This document shows, one piece after another, positions 47,607 through 58,900 of a stretch of DNA of 64,000 bases. Each line of letters starts with the position of its first letter. Position 1 is the stretch's first letter. This stretch comes from Nipponacmea schrenckii (Eukaryota > Mollusca > Gastropoda > Lottiidae): positions 7,516,208-7,580,207 of the forward strand of contig CM060203.1 of the NCBI GenBank assembly GCA_030562195.1, read 5' to 3'. The translations under genes were made by a program, and so were the position numbers. Below the pieces are notes generated by a model. That model was given only the letters and a program-made list of their open reading frames with translations, ran no database searches and was not told the origin of the DNA.

Positions 47607-48335
47607 CTTCCCTCTAATCGAGCAACTTTACTGCTTTTGATTAGCGTTGTTAGGATGTTTCTAAAGTTATAAGTTTTGCCACATTATTCTCTTATCATAT
47701 TGACAAGGAAAGTATTTTATTTTGTTTTTTGCAGTTTGCTTCGGTCTAATGATAAAGTATAATCGACTGAGCTACAGAAATTTAAAAAAAAAAATTTCTA
47801 AAAAGACCTAATATAGCCCTATTGATGATTTGTGTAGCCTATGGTTACGAATGAGCCGCCTATATTGAGCCTTTGAAAAAAATCGGTAATGCAATACTAT
47901 GCAAAATAAGACACCTTTAACAATGCAGACCCTCAAATGACATTTCAATAAAACAAACCTTCTATGCCTCGTTTCTTTAGCAACGGTAATCCATATATGA
48001 CTACCATCTACCGGATGGTGTTAACATGTAAGCGGCCTATATATTGTGCGTTGAAATAAAGTCGATAATGCAATACTATGCAAAAATACACACCCTCATA
48101 AAGAAAGCGAGTTTTACCATTAACTTCCTTAAGTTTCATTTACTATACAAAGAGGAATGAAAAACTACAAGTATTCAGCATCAAATCAAATATGAAAAAC
48201 AAGTGGTGCCTAGCATGATAGGCTTAAAATGCAACCGAAAGTAAATAAATATTTCACCAAATCATATCATCGACATTAACCATGCTCTCCCCAACCTTTC
48301 TTTACGAATATAATTTTATAAAAAAAATCTTTAAC

Positions 48336-48356
48336 CTGGTGCATGTCGTTAGACAT
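48336..48356 (-). CDS. Candidate first coding exon of PLAC8 gene (distal copy)
   Basis: ATG at 48356, seven codons (MSNDMHQ), then CAG|GTTAAAG, a weaker donor than in the proximal copy. The surrounding sequence (about 48230-48380) is a diverged duplicate of about 47480-47620. The two copies keep the same seven-codon frame and the Met-His-Gln end before the donor. Whether either is used is unknown. Confidence 0.35.
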
Positions 48357-48379
48357 CTCCCCTTTAGTGGATCAGCTGC

Positions 48380-50122
48380 TTTTGAACCACGTCCTATAGG
48401 GTGTTTCCTAATTCATTATTTAAGGTTCATTATACATTATGGCATTATACTCTAATCACATTGACATTTGACAAGATCATTTTTAATTTTGCATTTTTGT
48501 TTTGTGGGTTAAGTATAATCGACTGTTAAAGTTTTTTGAGTAAAATGATAAAAAAGTTAAGTCACCTTATTAGACATGGTTTCTTTTCACCATAAAACTC
48601 CTTAAAAGACTTAAATCACGCCCTTCTCCTTCTTTCAGAAACGTAAAATGGCAACACGTTTAAATTTCTTGCAGACGTGCAAGTTTACAATCCGATTTAA
48701 TGAATAATGTCAATATATTGATAACTACATAACCTGCCAAAAGTTCACATATTACACCTTCAAAAGCAATGTTAGTAAAATATATTTGCAGGTTTGGTTG
48801 TTTAATTCTTAGAAATGTGATTACGTAAATTCCTTGAAAAGTGGTTTGTTTGCTGTTTGTTGTGTCAGTTTCTATGGTTCTTATTTGAATAATTATAATA
48901 ATAATATTTATTCGTACATTAGGAAGTACAAGGATTACATGTATTAGAACTGCTGCCATAGAATGCAAGCATACCACATATATTTGTGCAAATATTATTA
49001 CTGTTCGTTACACCATAGAAGAATTTAAGAAACGATTGTGGAGTTGAACATCAATGTTAAAATCATTACGTATTAAATATACTAAGGGTTCGATATGGTA
49101 CCTTAAAAACAGGCGAATGCATTTACGCCAATAACAATAAAAATATGCTATGATTTTATGAAAGGTACCACAATTGGTTACGGTAGAGAGGCTTTCAACA
49201 CGTTTTGAAAAGGCGATATTTTGTTTTTGAATAAGCATTTTGTGACATACATCTAATGTAAATGTTTTTAGTAATATTATATTCTACAAAAACGAGAGTG
49301 ATCTTACCTTTTAACATAAAACTTTTGTTTTGCTTTAACAAAAGCTGTCATATGTCTTTTGACATTAAGGTATCTTGTTTTATTACACGTCATGTCATTT
49401 GACTTATAACAAAGGAAGTAGACACTTCTTCATTGCATCTAGTTATGGCAGCTATTCCCTTCCATAGATTGCACCTTTTTTAATTGTCTTCACAAGAAGT
49501 ATACACGAATGGATGTTCTATTGTTTTTTGCCTTGTTGCTTGGTAGAAATTGAAGGGTAATGTATCCATTGTATCTATTTGTTAAAGGCTTTGTGTATAT
49601 ATTATTCACTTGTAGCCTACATCTGCATATGGCGATGTATTTGGTAGCAGAAATATAATAGGTCCATCTAATACACATGTATTGTAAAACAAATTGTATA
49701 TTGGGAATACTGTGTATATTTTTCTATATCATTCATGTTATTGTCCTCTATAGGCTGAATGTTAGACGGGAAGCCTTATGTATTGGACCTAATTCTGACC
49801 CATGTAAAATAAAGAGTTGATAATTTTTTCTTATTTAAAAACATGTTTGGCAAATTATTGAATATTTGACAATTCACTCTGCCATTCGCACACACCACTT
49901 TACGAAGATTTTAACAGGCTTAACTTGTTATATTATATATAGTACATTATACATAAGCTTTGATTCTGTTTCATCATATAATATTATCAAGCCCCTGTGT
50001 AATACGGTAGGTTAGCATATATACTATTGTTGTCATTGAAATCCTTTAGAATTGATTTGAAGCGTATCAAGGGTACGATATTATAGAAATATAACCTACT
50101 TTGCTGTAGTCGGAAGTAGAAC
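48380..50122. other. Intergenic region between PLAC8 and D8C genes, divergent 5' flanks
   Basis: No gene was recognised. Short minus-strand frames at 48660-49238 and 49490-49678 lack coding character. The transcription starts of both flanking genes should lie in this interval or at its edges. Confidence 0.4.
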
Positions 50123-50130
50123 TATATAAT
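50123..50130 (+). promoter_or_regulatory. TATA box candidate of the D8C gene
   Basis: TATATAAT lies 48-55 bp before the ATG. A start about 30 bp downstream would leave a 5' UTR of roughly 20 nt. A CGGAAGT (ETS-like) motif lies directly upstream at 50111-50117. Confidence 0.35.
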
Positions 50131-50177
50131 CAACGGGAATGGAGTAGAATTCGCGAGATTCCACTCTAAATAACAAC

Positions 50178-53100
50178 ATGAAGATGTTGAAATTAACTTT
50201 ATGCCTTGTTCTGACTCTGTGTGGCGCAGCTCTGGCAAAGGCAAAACGTAAGTAGACGATATAAAAATGAAATTCTTGTTGTTTTGTATTTGTCGATAAG
50301 CTATAGTCTATTGTAAGCTTCATTTAGAGAGAGCATTAATATTGATTTTACATTTTTACTACTGTGTACTCACGAAGATTCCAAGAAGGGTGGCAGGTAA
50401 AGGGAGGGGTGTGAACTACTGTAAAATCTTCATAGCTAGCTAGGCCATGTCTATAATTTTGGCCATTTTCCACACTAATTGATTATAGACTTGGTTATTT
50501 GATAACGATAGTCTTAACATACAGACCTTCCAATAAAACATATATATGGTATATCTTATGGCCAACTTAATAGATAGACTTGTTTTTATCAGCAGTGAGT
50601 CAGAACTATTTATAGAGTGTTACTTAATAATCATTGCCGACAACCAGGGACGTTTTACTGCGCATGCCTCAAATATCTGACATGATTAAACAATTCATCT
50701 TGGCCCTGTGTACAATAAATACTTAAAATATGATTTTGATGGTTGTAAAAGGGTTGCTAAAGGCTCCTTCCCTCGCTTAATCCCTCGCATTACGGATCGT
50801 TTACGTGTGTCTATTATAGCCAAATAATTTTATTCCAGGTATAGATGTATGTAGTGTGAGTAAAAAACTGTATGACAATGGAGGAAGGGACGTAGCTTGT
50901 GGAGGTGGTCAGCAAGCGCACCAGAGCCTGTGTGATAGTGAACGACCTGCAGGATGGTACAAGGTACTCGCCAATTCCGATACCGACCCAGTTTACAAGC
51001 CAGTAGATATGCCAACAGTTTGCCCCGAAATTGGGCAGTGTGGGGCAACTAATCCATTATGGTTGAATGGTAACACATTTATTCATTTTATTCATCACTG
51101 CTATGGCATCAGTAATTGTATAGAATCCGTCTATTAGATCTCTTTATCCAATCCGTCTATTAGATCTTTATATACAATCCGTCTATAAGATCTCTATATC
51201 CAATCCGTCTATTTGACCTTTATATCCAATCAATCTATTTTTAATTCTCATTCATTCTTTACACCAATCCGTCTTCTTTTTTTTTATCCAATCCGTCTAT
51301 ATTTATCTCCCATTTATTCATTCTATCCGATCCGTCTATATTTAACTCTCAATTATTCATTCTATCCAACCTTTCTTTATTTAATTGTCATTCATTTATT
51401 GTTTCTAATTCGACAATTCTTGATTCACATTTATTAATTATGTCCGTGTTTTCTATAATCCATTCTCATTCATTCATTGTATCTGATCCGTCTGAATTCA
51501 ATTCTTTTTCATTAATTGTATCCGAACCGTCTACATTTGATTCTTATACATTCTTTGTGTCCAATCCGTTTATTTTTTAATTATCATTCATGCATACAGT
51601 CCGTCTATGATTGATTCTCACTTATTAATTGTTTTAAATCGGTTTATTTCAGGCTCTCTACCATCAGTAAGTGAAGATGTCGTACAGATGTCAGTGTGTA
51701 TGGCAGGAAAGTCCGGCTGTTGTGAAAAGTCATTTCCAATCTACGTCTTAAATTGCACGTCTTTCTATTCTTATTTCCTAGACAAAACTCCAGACTGTTC
51801 CACTCGCTACTGTTTTGGTAAGACTATATATAATAATTATGGTTTAAGATAAAGGAGCTCATTTAATATGGACAAATCAATTTCCAAACAAAAAGAAATT
51901 CTCCAGGCTCTTTTTTTATTACACACTTCTTGTAAAAATTCATCGACAATTCGAATCCGAAAAAGTATAGCCACTGTTTTTTTTTTTTGTCTAATATCAT
52001 ACTAGAAACTTGCATAAAGAGTAGGCTTTAATCATTATCGAAATTTTCCCCCAATTTCTCTAGTTCATATTGCACACACCAATCCACGATGGACGACATT
52101 CGGAGACAAGGATACCACTTTCTAGATTTTAATCATGTTTTTTTTCTCTCTCAGGAAACAGCTCGGAATGTCCACATAGGAATCAACCTTCGAAACCTGG
52201 AGAGGGTATGCATGGCGTAAAGGACGCGACCACGCGGGCTTATTGGGAAACAACCACTTCATGGTACAGGACCAGTCAACCTTGGCGGGACAGAACTACC
52301 CGACCTTATTGGGAGAGAACAACACGACCTTATTGGGAAACTACCACTCGTTCGTGGTGGGACTGGACTACCAAACCTTGGTGGGGCAGAACTACCCGAC
52401 CATGGTGGGACAGAACCACCCAACCTTGGTGGGACAGAACCACTCAACCCTGGTGGGACAGGACCACCCAACCATGGTGGGATAGGACTACCCAACCTTG
52501 GTGGGACAGGACCACCCGACCATGGTGGGACAGAACCACCCAACCTTGGTGGGACAGGACCACCCGACCATGGTGGGACAGAACCACCCAACCTTGGTGG
52601 GACAGGACCACCCGACCATGGTGGGACAGAACCACCCAACCTTGGTGGGACAGGACCACCCAACCTTGGTGGGACAGGACCACCCAACCTTGGTGGTATT
52701 CCACAACCTACGAGCCACGTCCAGAGTATAATTGGGAGAGAAGATACAGACATCGTAAGTATAGAAAACCCGTAAGGCATATCCCGAACACTTCAACGAT
52801 CTTTGTCTCGTTTGACGTTTACGGACATCTTGGACTATATCCTGAATAATTATTTTGTTATTTAAACTGATAACAACAAAAAATTGAATTATTGTCTTAA
52901 GGCTCTGTTTCTTATATACTATATATATCATAGGATGATGTGGACAGGGTAGTATATAATTGGTACCTATGAATTTCCGTCTGATCTCCATGAAATGAAA
53001 TATATAATAATTGTAAAGGTAAGACACTCCGAGTTTGTTTACTTTCCCTACAACTTGCACAATCAGCTTATAAAAGTCTATCATTAATAAACGATTCTAT

Positions 53101-54798
53101 GCATTATGTCTTCGACTTCTTTCCGTTCAGTAATAATTTCACTCGGGATATCAAAATTTATTAAACTCATTTAGTTAAGATAGTCATTGTGTTTCTCTCC
53201 AAATTCACAGCCATCTTGGGGTATCAAAATCTAAATAGACGGAAGTGCGAAGTGCCACTCTTGCGCTCTCTGACCTCAATCTCGTCATCCCGACCTCCTT
53301 GTTTTCACTGTCTCCGAAAAGTCTTGGTGTCAAAGACTAGAATAAATTATGGAAGAATATGAATAATGAGATGGAGGTCAAAGAACGCACTTCCGTCTAT
53401 TTAACTTTCACACCCCTAAATGGCTGAAAAACTGTGAATCGGGAGAGAAAAGACAATGACTGAGACTAAATGAGTTCCAATTTAACAAATTTTGATATCC
53501 CAATGGAGTAAAATTATTACTGAACGGAAAGAAGACAAAGACATAATGTGCGGGATCGTTTATTACTTATATTTTACGCCGATTGTGCAAGTGGTAGGGA
53601 TTGAAAGCAAACTCAGAGTATCTTATCTTTACTCTTATTATACATATCAGTCGACCGGCAAAAATCTCAAATACTGTTTGCCTGTAATTCGACATTTTTT
53701 CCATGTGAAAACAATTTAAAAAAACGTTTATTAGGGAAATGAAACAAAATTTATTTCTTTCATGGTCATTTAGGGAACTCATGGAAACTTATTATATCCT
53801 GGACTATCCTGTCCACACGTACCTATTTTAATGTACTTTTTATAGTAAGTTTTATTTAAATTACTATCTCATCATTCGGGGTATTAGTTCCACACAGAAA
53901 CAAGAAGACGATTTGTACATTATTGCTACTAATCAAGTGCGGTGTATAACAAATTGAAAACAAACTGTCCCAAAATAACTACTGCATACTTGCATAATCA
54001 TACTATAAATACTAATCTAAATTAATTTCAGTACTTCATTTGACCAGAAGAAATATCATACTATCCAGTGTTACTCTATTACTTGTAGCCATTACTGTTA
54101 TCAGTGTGGTAGCAATGGCACTCTGTAAAACATGCAGGTGAGTGATAAGTATCAATACAGAATCTGACTGTTAGTAGGTAGCGTTAAAAAATATCATACG
54201 AGCAGGCGAGCAAGAAAGAGGTGCATGACCCACTCTCAGAGTCATTTTTCTTGTCATTTATTGATAAACATGCGTTTATTTCCCCATGACGATAACAAGA
54301 ATTACAAGATCCACACTCATTCCTTAAATAGCCCCAGGCCAGTAGCTACAAGGGGGCAAGGAGTGGGGGGGCAAAACCCCCGAAAAAATGGATTGCCCCC
54401 CCCCCCCGAAAATTCTTGCAAATATCCCATAATATTACTGCACCCCCCCCCCCCAAATTGCCCCTACGGATTTACTACTCCCCCCCCCCCCGTAAAATCG
54501 AGTCTGGATACGGGCCTGAATAGCCCGTCAGTACCATCTGTTATCATCAGAATGATTCGAAATTATTCCTAAATATTCATAATACTATTGTAAATTATTT
54601 CAACAGCAGAAGCATCGACAATTATACACGTTGTCTTCGTTTAACTAGTCAAAAATAGAGTAGGAACTACAATTCCATTTCATTAGACCAAGATCAGTTT
54701 CGTTTGAATTTCGTTTCGTGTTCTTTTTCAGGAAAAAAAGACGGAGTAAATACGATTTGTTCCAAACAGCCCACATTAATGAAATTATTAAAGCTTAG
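50178..54798 (+). CDS. Type I membrane protein: D8C domain, Trp-Thr repeats, TM helix, 6 exons
   Basis: Exons: 50178-50247, 50839-51069, 51653-51817, 52155-52754, 54032-54137, 54732-54798. All introns are GT-AG with matching phases; 412 aa. The signal peptide (MKMLKLTLCLVLTLCGAALA) is exon 1. Exons 2-3 encode a Cys-rich D8C domain as in uromodulin, GP2 and OIT3: GWYKVL, MPTVCPEIGQCGATNPLWLNG, then SGCCEKS and TPDCSTRYC. Exon 4 encodes about 20 units of an 8-residue repeat (TT-Q/R-PWWDR; the first five are degenerate, the last 15 carry WW), residues about 183-340. Exon 5 gives one TM helix (residues 364-387), and exon 6 a short basic tail with YDLF, a possible YxxPhi endocytosis signal. No ZP domain follows the D8C domain, unlike uromodulin. 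Ligand and function are unknown; the Thr-rich repeats suggest an O-glycosylated stalk. AATAAA occurs near 54888 and 54976. Confidence 0.9.
51110..51645 (+). repeat. Degenerate tandem repeat in D8C gene intron 2
   Basis: Imperfect 25-50-bp units built on ATCCAATCCGTCTATTT and TCTCATTCATTCATT fill most of the intron 51070-51652. Confidence 0.75.
52345..52700 (+). repeat. In-frame 24-bp coding minisatellite, 48-bp higher order
   Basis: The unit ACCACCCAACCTTGGTGGGA+CAGG encodes TTQPWWDR. A variant with CGACCATGG (Arg-Pro-Trp) alternates with CAACCTTGG (Gln-Pro-Trp) over much of the array, giving 48-bp periodicity. The unit length is divisible by three, so long frames appear on both strands; the spliced plus-strand frame is the supported one. 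Confidence 0.92.
53010..53645. mobile_element. Long imperfect inverted repeat (foldback) in D8C gene intron 4
   Basis: Two arms of about 280 bp, 53010-53290 and 53365-53645, are inverted copies with roughly 80-85% visual identity. For example GACTTCTTTCCGTTCAGTAA on the left pairs with TTACTGAACGGAAAGAAGAC on the right, and AAATAGACGGAAGTGCG with CGCACTTCCGTCTATTT. The spacer is about 75 bp. A further outer match (GTGGACAGG near 52940, CCTGTCCACAC near 53810) may extend it to about 890 bp. No coding sequence; presumably a MITE-like foldback. Confidence 0.82.
54335..54518. mobile_element. hAT-type MITE with perfect 8-bp target duplication
   Basis: The 184-bp C/G-run-rich element starts CAGGCCAGTAGC and ends GGATACGGGCCTG. 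It is flanked on both sides by AATAGCCC (54327-54334 and 54519-54526). CAG...CTG-type ends with 8-bp duplications are typical of hAT elements. It lies in D8C gene intron 5 (54138-54731). Confidence 0.78.
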
Positions 54799-55962
54799 AC
54801 AGCCATATTTTTTTATTTTTAAATCAAAATTCCACTTCGACTTCGTTTATTATAACGATTATATTTATTTAAATACTTGCAAATACCAATAAATCGTCAC
54901 CAAATTAATGATAAACTAATACTACTTATTAAAAAGAACTAAAAACTATTTTTTGTATAGTGTTTGTTTCAAACTTTAAATAAAGGTAAAAAAATATCAC
55001 TGTTCATTATTGTTTTAATTTTATTTATTCATCTTGGACAACTTCACCTTTTTCCGATCTTACGCCAAATAAGAAAGGCGCGTTCGCCGAACAGACCCGT
55101 CTTATGTTCTGTACCCTGCCTACGTAAGCCCACTCCAGTCGTTCGGTCAACATTTAACCCGTCCATATATAGGAAAAGAACCGGGATGTCCAGCAGGTGC
55201 GGGTCAAATTAATATACATGTGTATTCTCCAAATACATGAGAAACACAATTGTTACGGGAGCAGGTGTATTAAATACAGCACTGCGTGCCTCTGCAGAGC
55301 ATGCGTATTATGCCTTGTTGAATCTGTATAATATTATATTATATAGCGTATTTTGCTCTGAAAAAACGGTATATTTTCAGTATACTGACAGCTGAAACTT
55401 TGCCAATATTTTATTAAAACTGTATTCAAGGGGTGTAACCCCTTTGAAATCTATATCGAATTATTTTCTGACTAAAAAATAAGATCTTTTACCCATTTAT
55501 AAAATTAATATAAATTATACAACTTTGGAACTAATTGCATTAAAGAGCCACTATTAACATTATGTAGGTATCACAAATGTCTCAATATTGTCCAACTTCG
55601 TTCGAGATTTTGTTTTCAATACAAACACATCACATAAAATTTACAGTGGGTTCAATCGCTTAAACCAGCCTCATTTATCATAGAGTTGTCGAATATACAG
55701 GGCAGTATCTCGGTTATTTGCAGAATAGTAGAACAAGAAATTGAGTTATCAAGTTAATTGTTCACGTTTGGATTGGAGGATACGGAAATATGCATCCCCA
55801 TTACATTATAGTTCCACAGAATCAGCTTTGAGCAGTTAACTTAAAAGGGACTTTTATTGATCGATAACCAACGGTAATAAAATTATAGGTTACTAGTATA
55901 TGGATAAAGTGCTGTAAGTGAGAGACCCATAATGCCCTTGATAGACTATGACACTTATAAGC
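54799..55962. other. 3' flanks of convergent D8C and HPGD-like genes
   Basis: No gene was recognised. Plus-strand AATAAA near 54888 and 54976 can serve the D8C gene. An 82-codon frame at 54964-55212 has no coding support. Confidence 0.45.
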
Positions 55963-58900
55963 TTAATGCACATCGGTGTACATGTATTCTGCCCCTCCGT
56001 GTAGTGTTAATTTCAATACGGCACCATTGTTAGACTCTTCTGTTAACAATTCCATAAAACTATCCACGACTTGTGACATCCTGAAAATAGAAATAGGTTC
56101 AAATCTATTCTATATCTAAACAAATACCAGAGAATATATTATTCTGTTACTCATAACTTGGTTATCAGTTTTATTCTCTGAGAGAGATGACGAATTGAAA
56201 CGACTAGATACCATTATTATAATTAGCAGTACAGATTCTTTAAAGATAGCTTGCCAGGCAAGGTAACATACGCCCAGACACCAGTATTGTTAAATCATTT
56301 TTTTCTTTGATTTATCGATTCCAATGCCCAAACCATGTTGCATCGAGATCCATTGAAAATTGAGGTTCTTTTGCATCCACAATAAAATTTGACCTGAGTC
56401 AAGGTCAATAACTCAAAACCCATTCGTCGAATAAATCGTCAAATTCGAACTTCACCTCCGTCTTATCAATTCCAATGGTCATACCAAGTTTCATTAAAAT
56501 CAATTGAAAATTGTAGCTTATATTGTACCCACAACAAATACAAAGCCATTGGCAATAATTCAAAAATCGTCAAATAAGAAACTTGAGCGCTCTGTTATCA
56601 ATTCCAGTACTTAGACCAAGTTTCAAAATCCATTGAAAATTGTAGCTTCTATTGTACCGACAACGAATGTTGTCGAATCGACGGATCGACGGATCAACAC
56701 ATCGAGGCCTCATAAACCAACTGATGATGTCTCAAGAAACCGAGTTGAACCTCTAAGTCGCAGAGTGGCTTTAACTCCCAATTATAAATAACACTACAAT
56801 GTATCATATAATCTTACTTGATGACGCCTTCTTCTTTCAGTAAAGTTTCCGCAGTAGAATTAGATAAGGTTGTTTCTTCTGTAAATCGTATTAGGTTGGT
56901 TTCGGCAAACGCTGGGCAGAGACAAACAAATCTTAAACCATTAGCTTCATTACTTGGATTTTGCTGGAAGTAGAAGCAAGAGAAGACTCTGTATGTGCTT
57001 CCGTTTATCCATTATATCACCGTCCGGGAAGGGTCAGATATTTAAAACTCAAATTCAGATATCTATGTTTCGTGTCAGAATGAAAATCCAGGGGCGTAGC
57101 GTGACCATTTTGACTTGGGGGGGGGGGGGGTGTGTAACGTCTAAGTTTTACCGACGAACACGTGTAACGTCTAAGTTTTACCGACGAACACGTGTTCTTC
57201 TATCGGCCAATTCCGCGTTTTACCGACAAATTCAAATAACGAACAGCTTATCGATAACAAGGGTATCGGTTACTAGTAACCAATCGGTTTTACCGAAGAC
57301 TCCAGTCATAACCAACTTATACCGACCGATTCCGGTAGTTTCAGTAAAAAAAATACTTTTAATGTTGACAGTTTACTGATAACATCATAACCAACACAAG
57401 GTTTTTAATTTTTAGGTTGATTGGTTATACCACCTTGCCGTCTTTTATCGACCGATCACAAACAACACGATGTTTTGACTTTTTAGGTTAATTACTAGTA
57501 ATCGGTTTAATCGATCGATTCTGCATTTTTTCCGACGGTTCCATCCATAACCCCTTTTTACCGACCGATTCCGCGTTTTACCGACGAGTAGCTAACCCCC
57601 CCCCCCCCCGATAACTACGCCCCTGTGAAAATCCCATGTTGAAAGTTCAAATAGTAGTGTATTATAAATTTGCGAAATATTTCTGAAATATATGTAGTCT
57701 ATGCGATTAACAACAATATTTTCATATAGAGGACCTAAGGAATGCCACAATAATTATTTGTGCAAGCCCAACAACATTTACATACCGACCAGCTTCTTGT
57801 AAAACCAATTAAACCATATTTTGAGGCAGCGTATGCAGGCATAAAAAATACAGGTTCAAATCCTGAAATTTGATATATTTGGTGTGTATGGATACTAATT
57901 TCCTAAAACGCTTATACATGAACAGCGAAATCTGAAGATCCCAAGCCACAGACGTGATATTTTTGGTTATATTACGTCATGAATGCCAAATAAGCATTCC
58001 GTTTTTAAATGCGATCCATAATAAGCACTTAATAAACGTACTCAAGTACTGTATTTACTTTCAGCTTTGTCGATTGTAAATCCAACAAGCCCCCTTATTG
58101 CCTCATTTAAATTGGATTCCGCTCCCGCCCTACATAAAAATAAAATAGGCCATAAATAAAAAGACGTACCTTGGGCCGATCCTATGTTTATTATCACTCC
58201 GCCATGTCCTCCATTTTCTTTACTCATATATTTAACAGCTAATTCTGTACCCTGCATTGAACCAATCTGTAATACAAGCGACAATCAGCTGTTACTGCCA
58301 CGGACATAGACTTTGTAGGGTACGGACCGGCTCGAGGGGTAGCCAACTTACGCCAACATAGACATGGTGTAATGTTAAAGCTTTTAAAAATAGGCTACAA
58401 TGCCACATACAACAAAAGCCGTGCAGTTCAAACGATTTTACTTTTTTAGTGCATTTCATAAAATATTTCATAGTCCAGCAAAAAGACTAGTTTCATATTG
58501 TTTTTGAGTAGTCTTACCAGGTTAACCATTATCGTCTTCCGCCATTCTATCTCGTTAGAAACTCCTGCGTTATTAACGACAATATCTATCCTCCCAAATT
58601 CAAGCTTTGTTTTCTTAAAAACTTCTGAAAGAACATCATTAGACTGCAATTATACATGATATAGGATATGTATTATGCATAGCGCAAGTTCAGTTTTAAC
58701 TTCACGTAACGTTTGTCATATAATGTGTGCTGAATTTCTCTTGATCCTGGTTATTGATATTTTAATGATGGGTATCGTACATAAAAGTAAACAATAACAA
58801 AAATCATAATTACAGAAAAGAGTGGCAAAGCAATAAGTTGAAGCCCACCTGTAAATTGTTCAGCATCTGTTACATCACATGTGACAAATATGGCATTATC

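Noticed and set aside
52243..53084. Long ORFs in other frames and on the minus strand over the WW repeat
   Set aside because: Caused by a repeat unit divisible by three. Only the spliced plus-strand frame links to a signal peptide and TM helix.
58625..58643. Upstream acceptor (TTGCAG) for HPGD-like exon 3
   Set aside because: With exon 2 ending in phase 1 it creates an immediate stop. The downstream acceptor gives exact length agreement with human HPGD.
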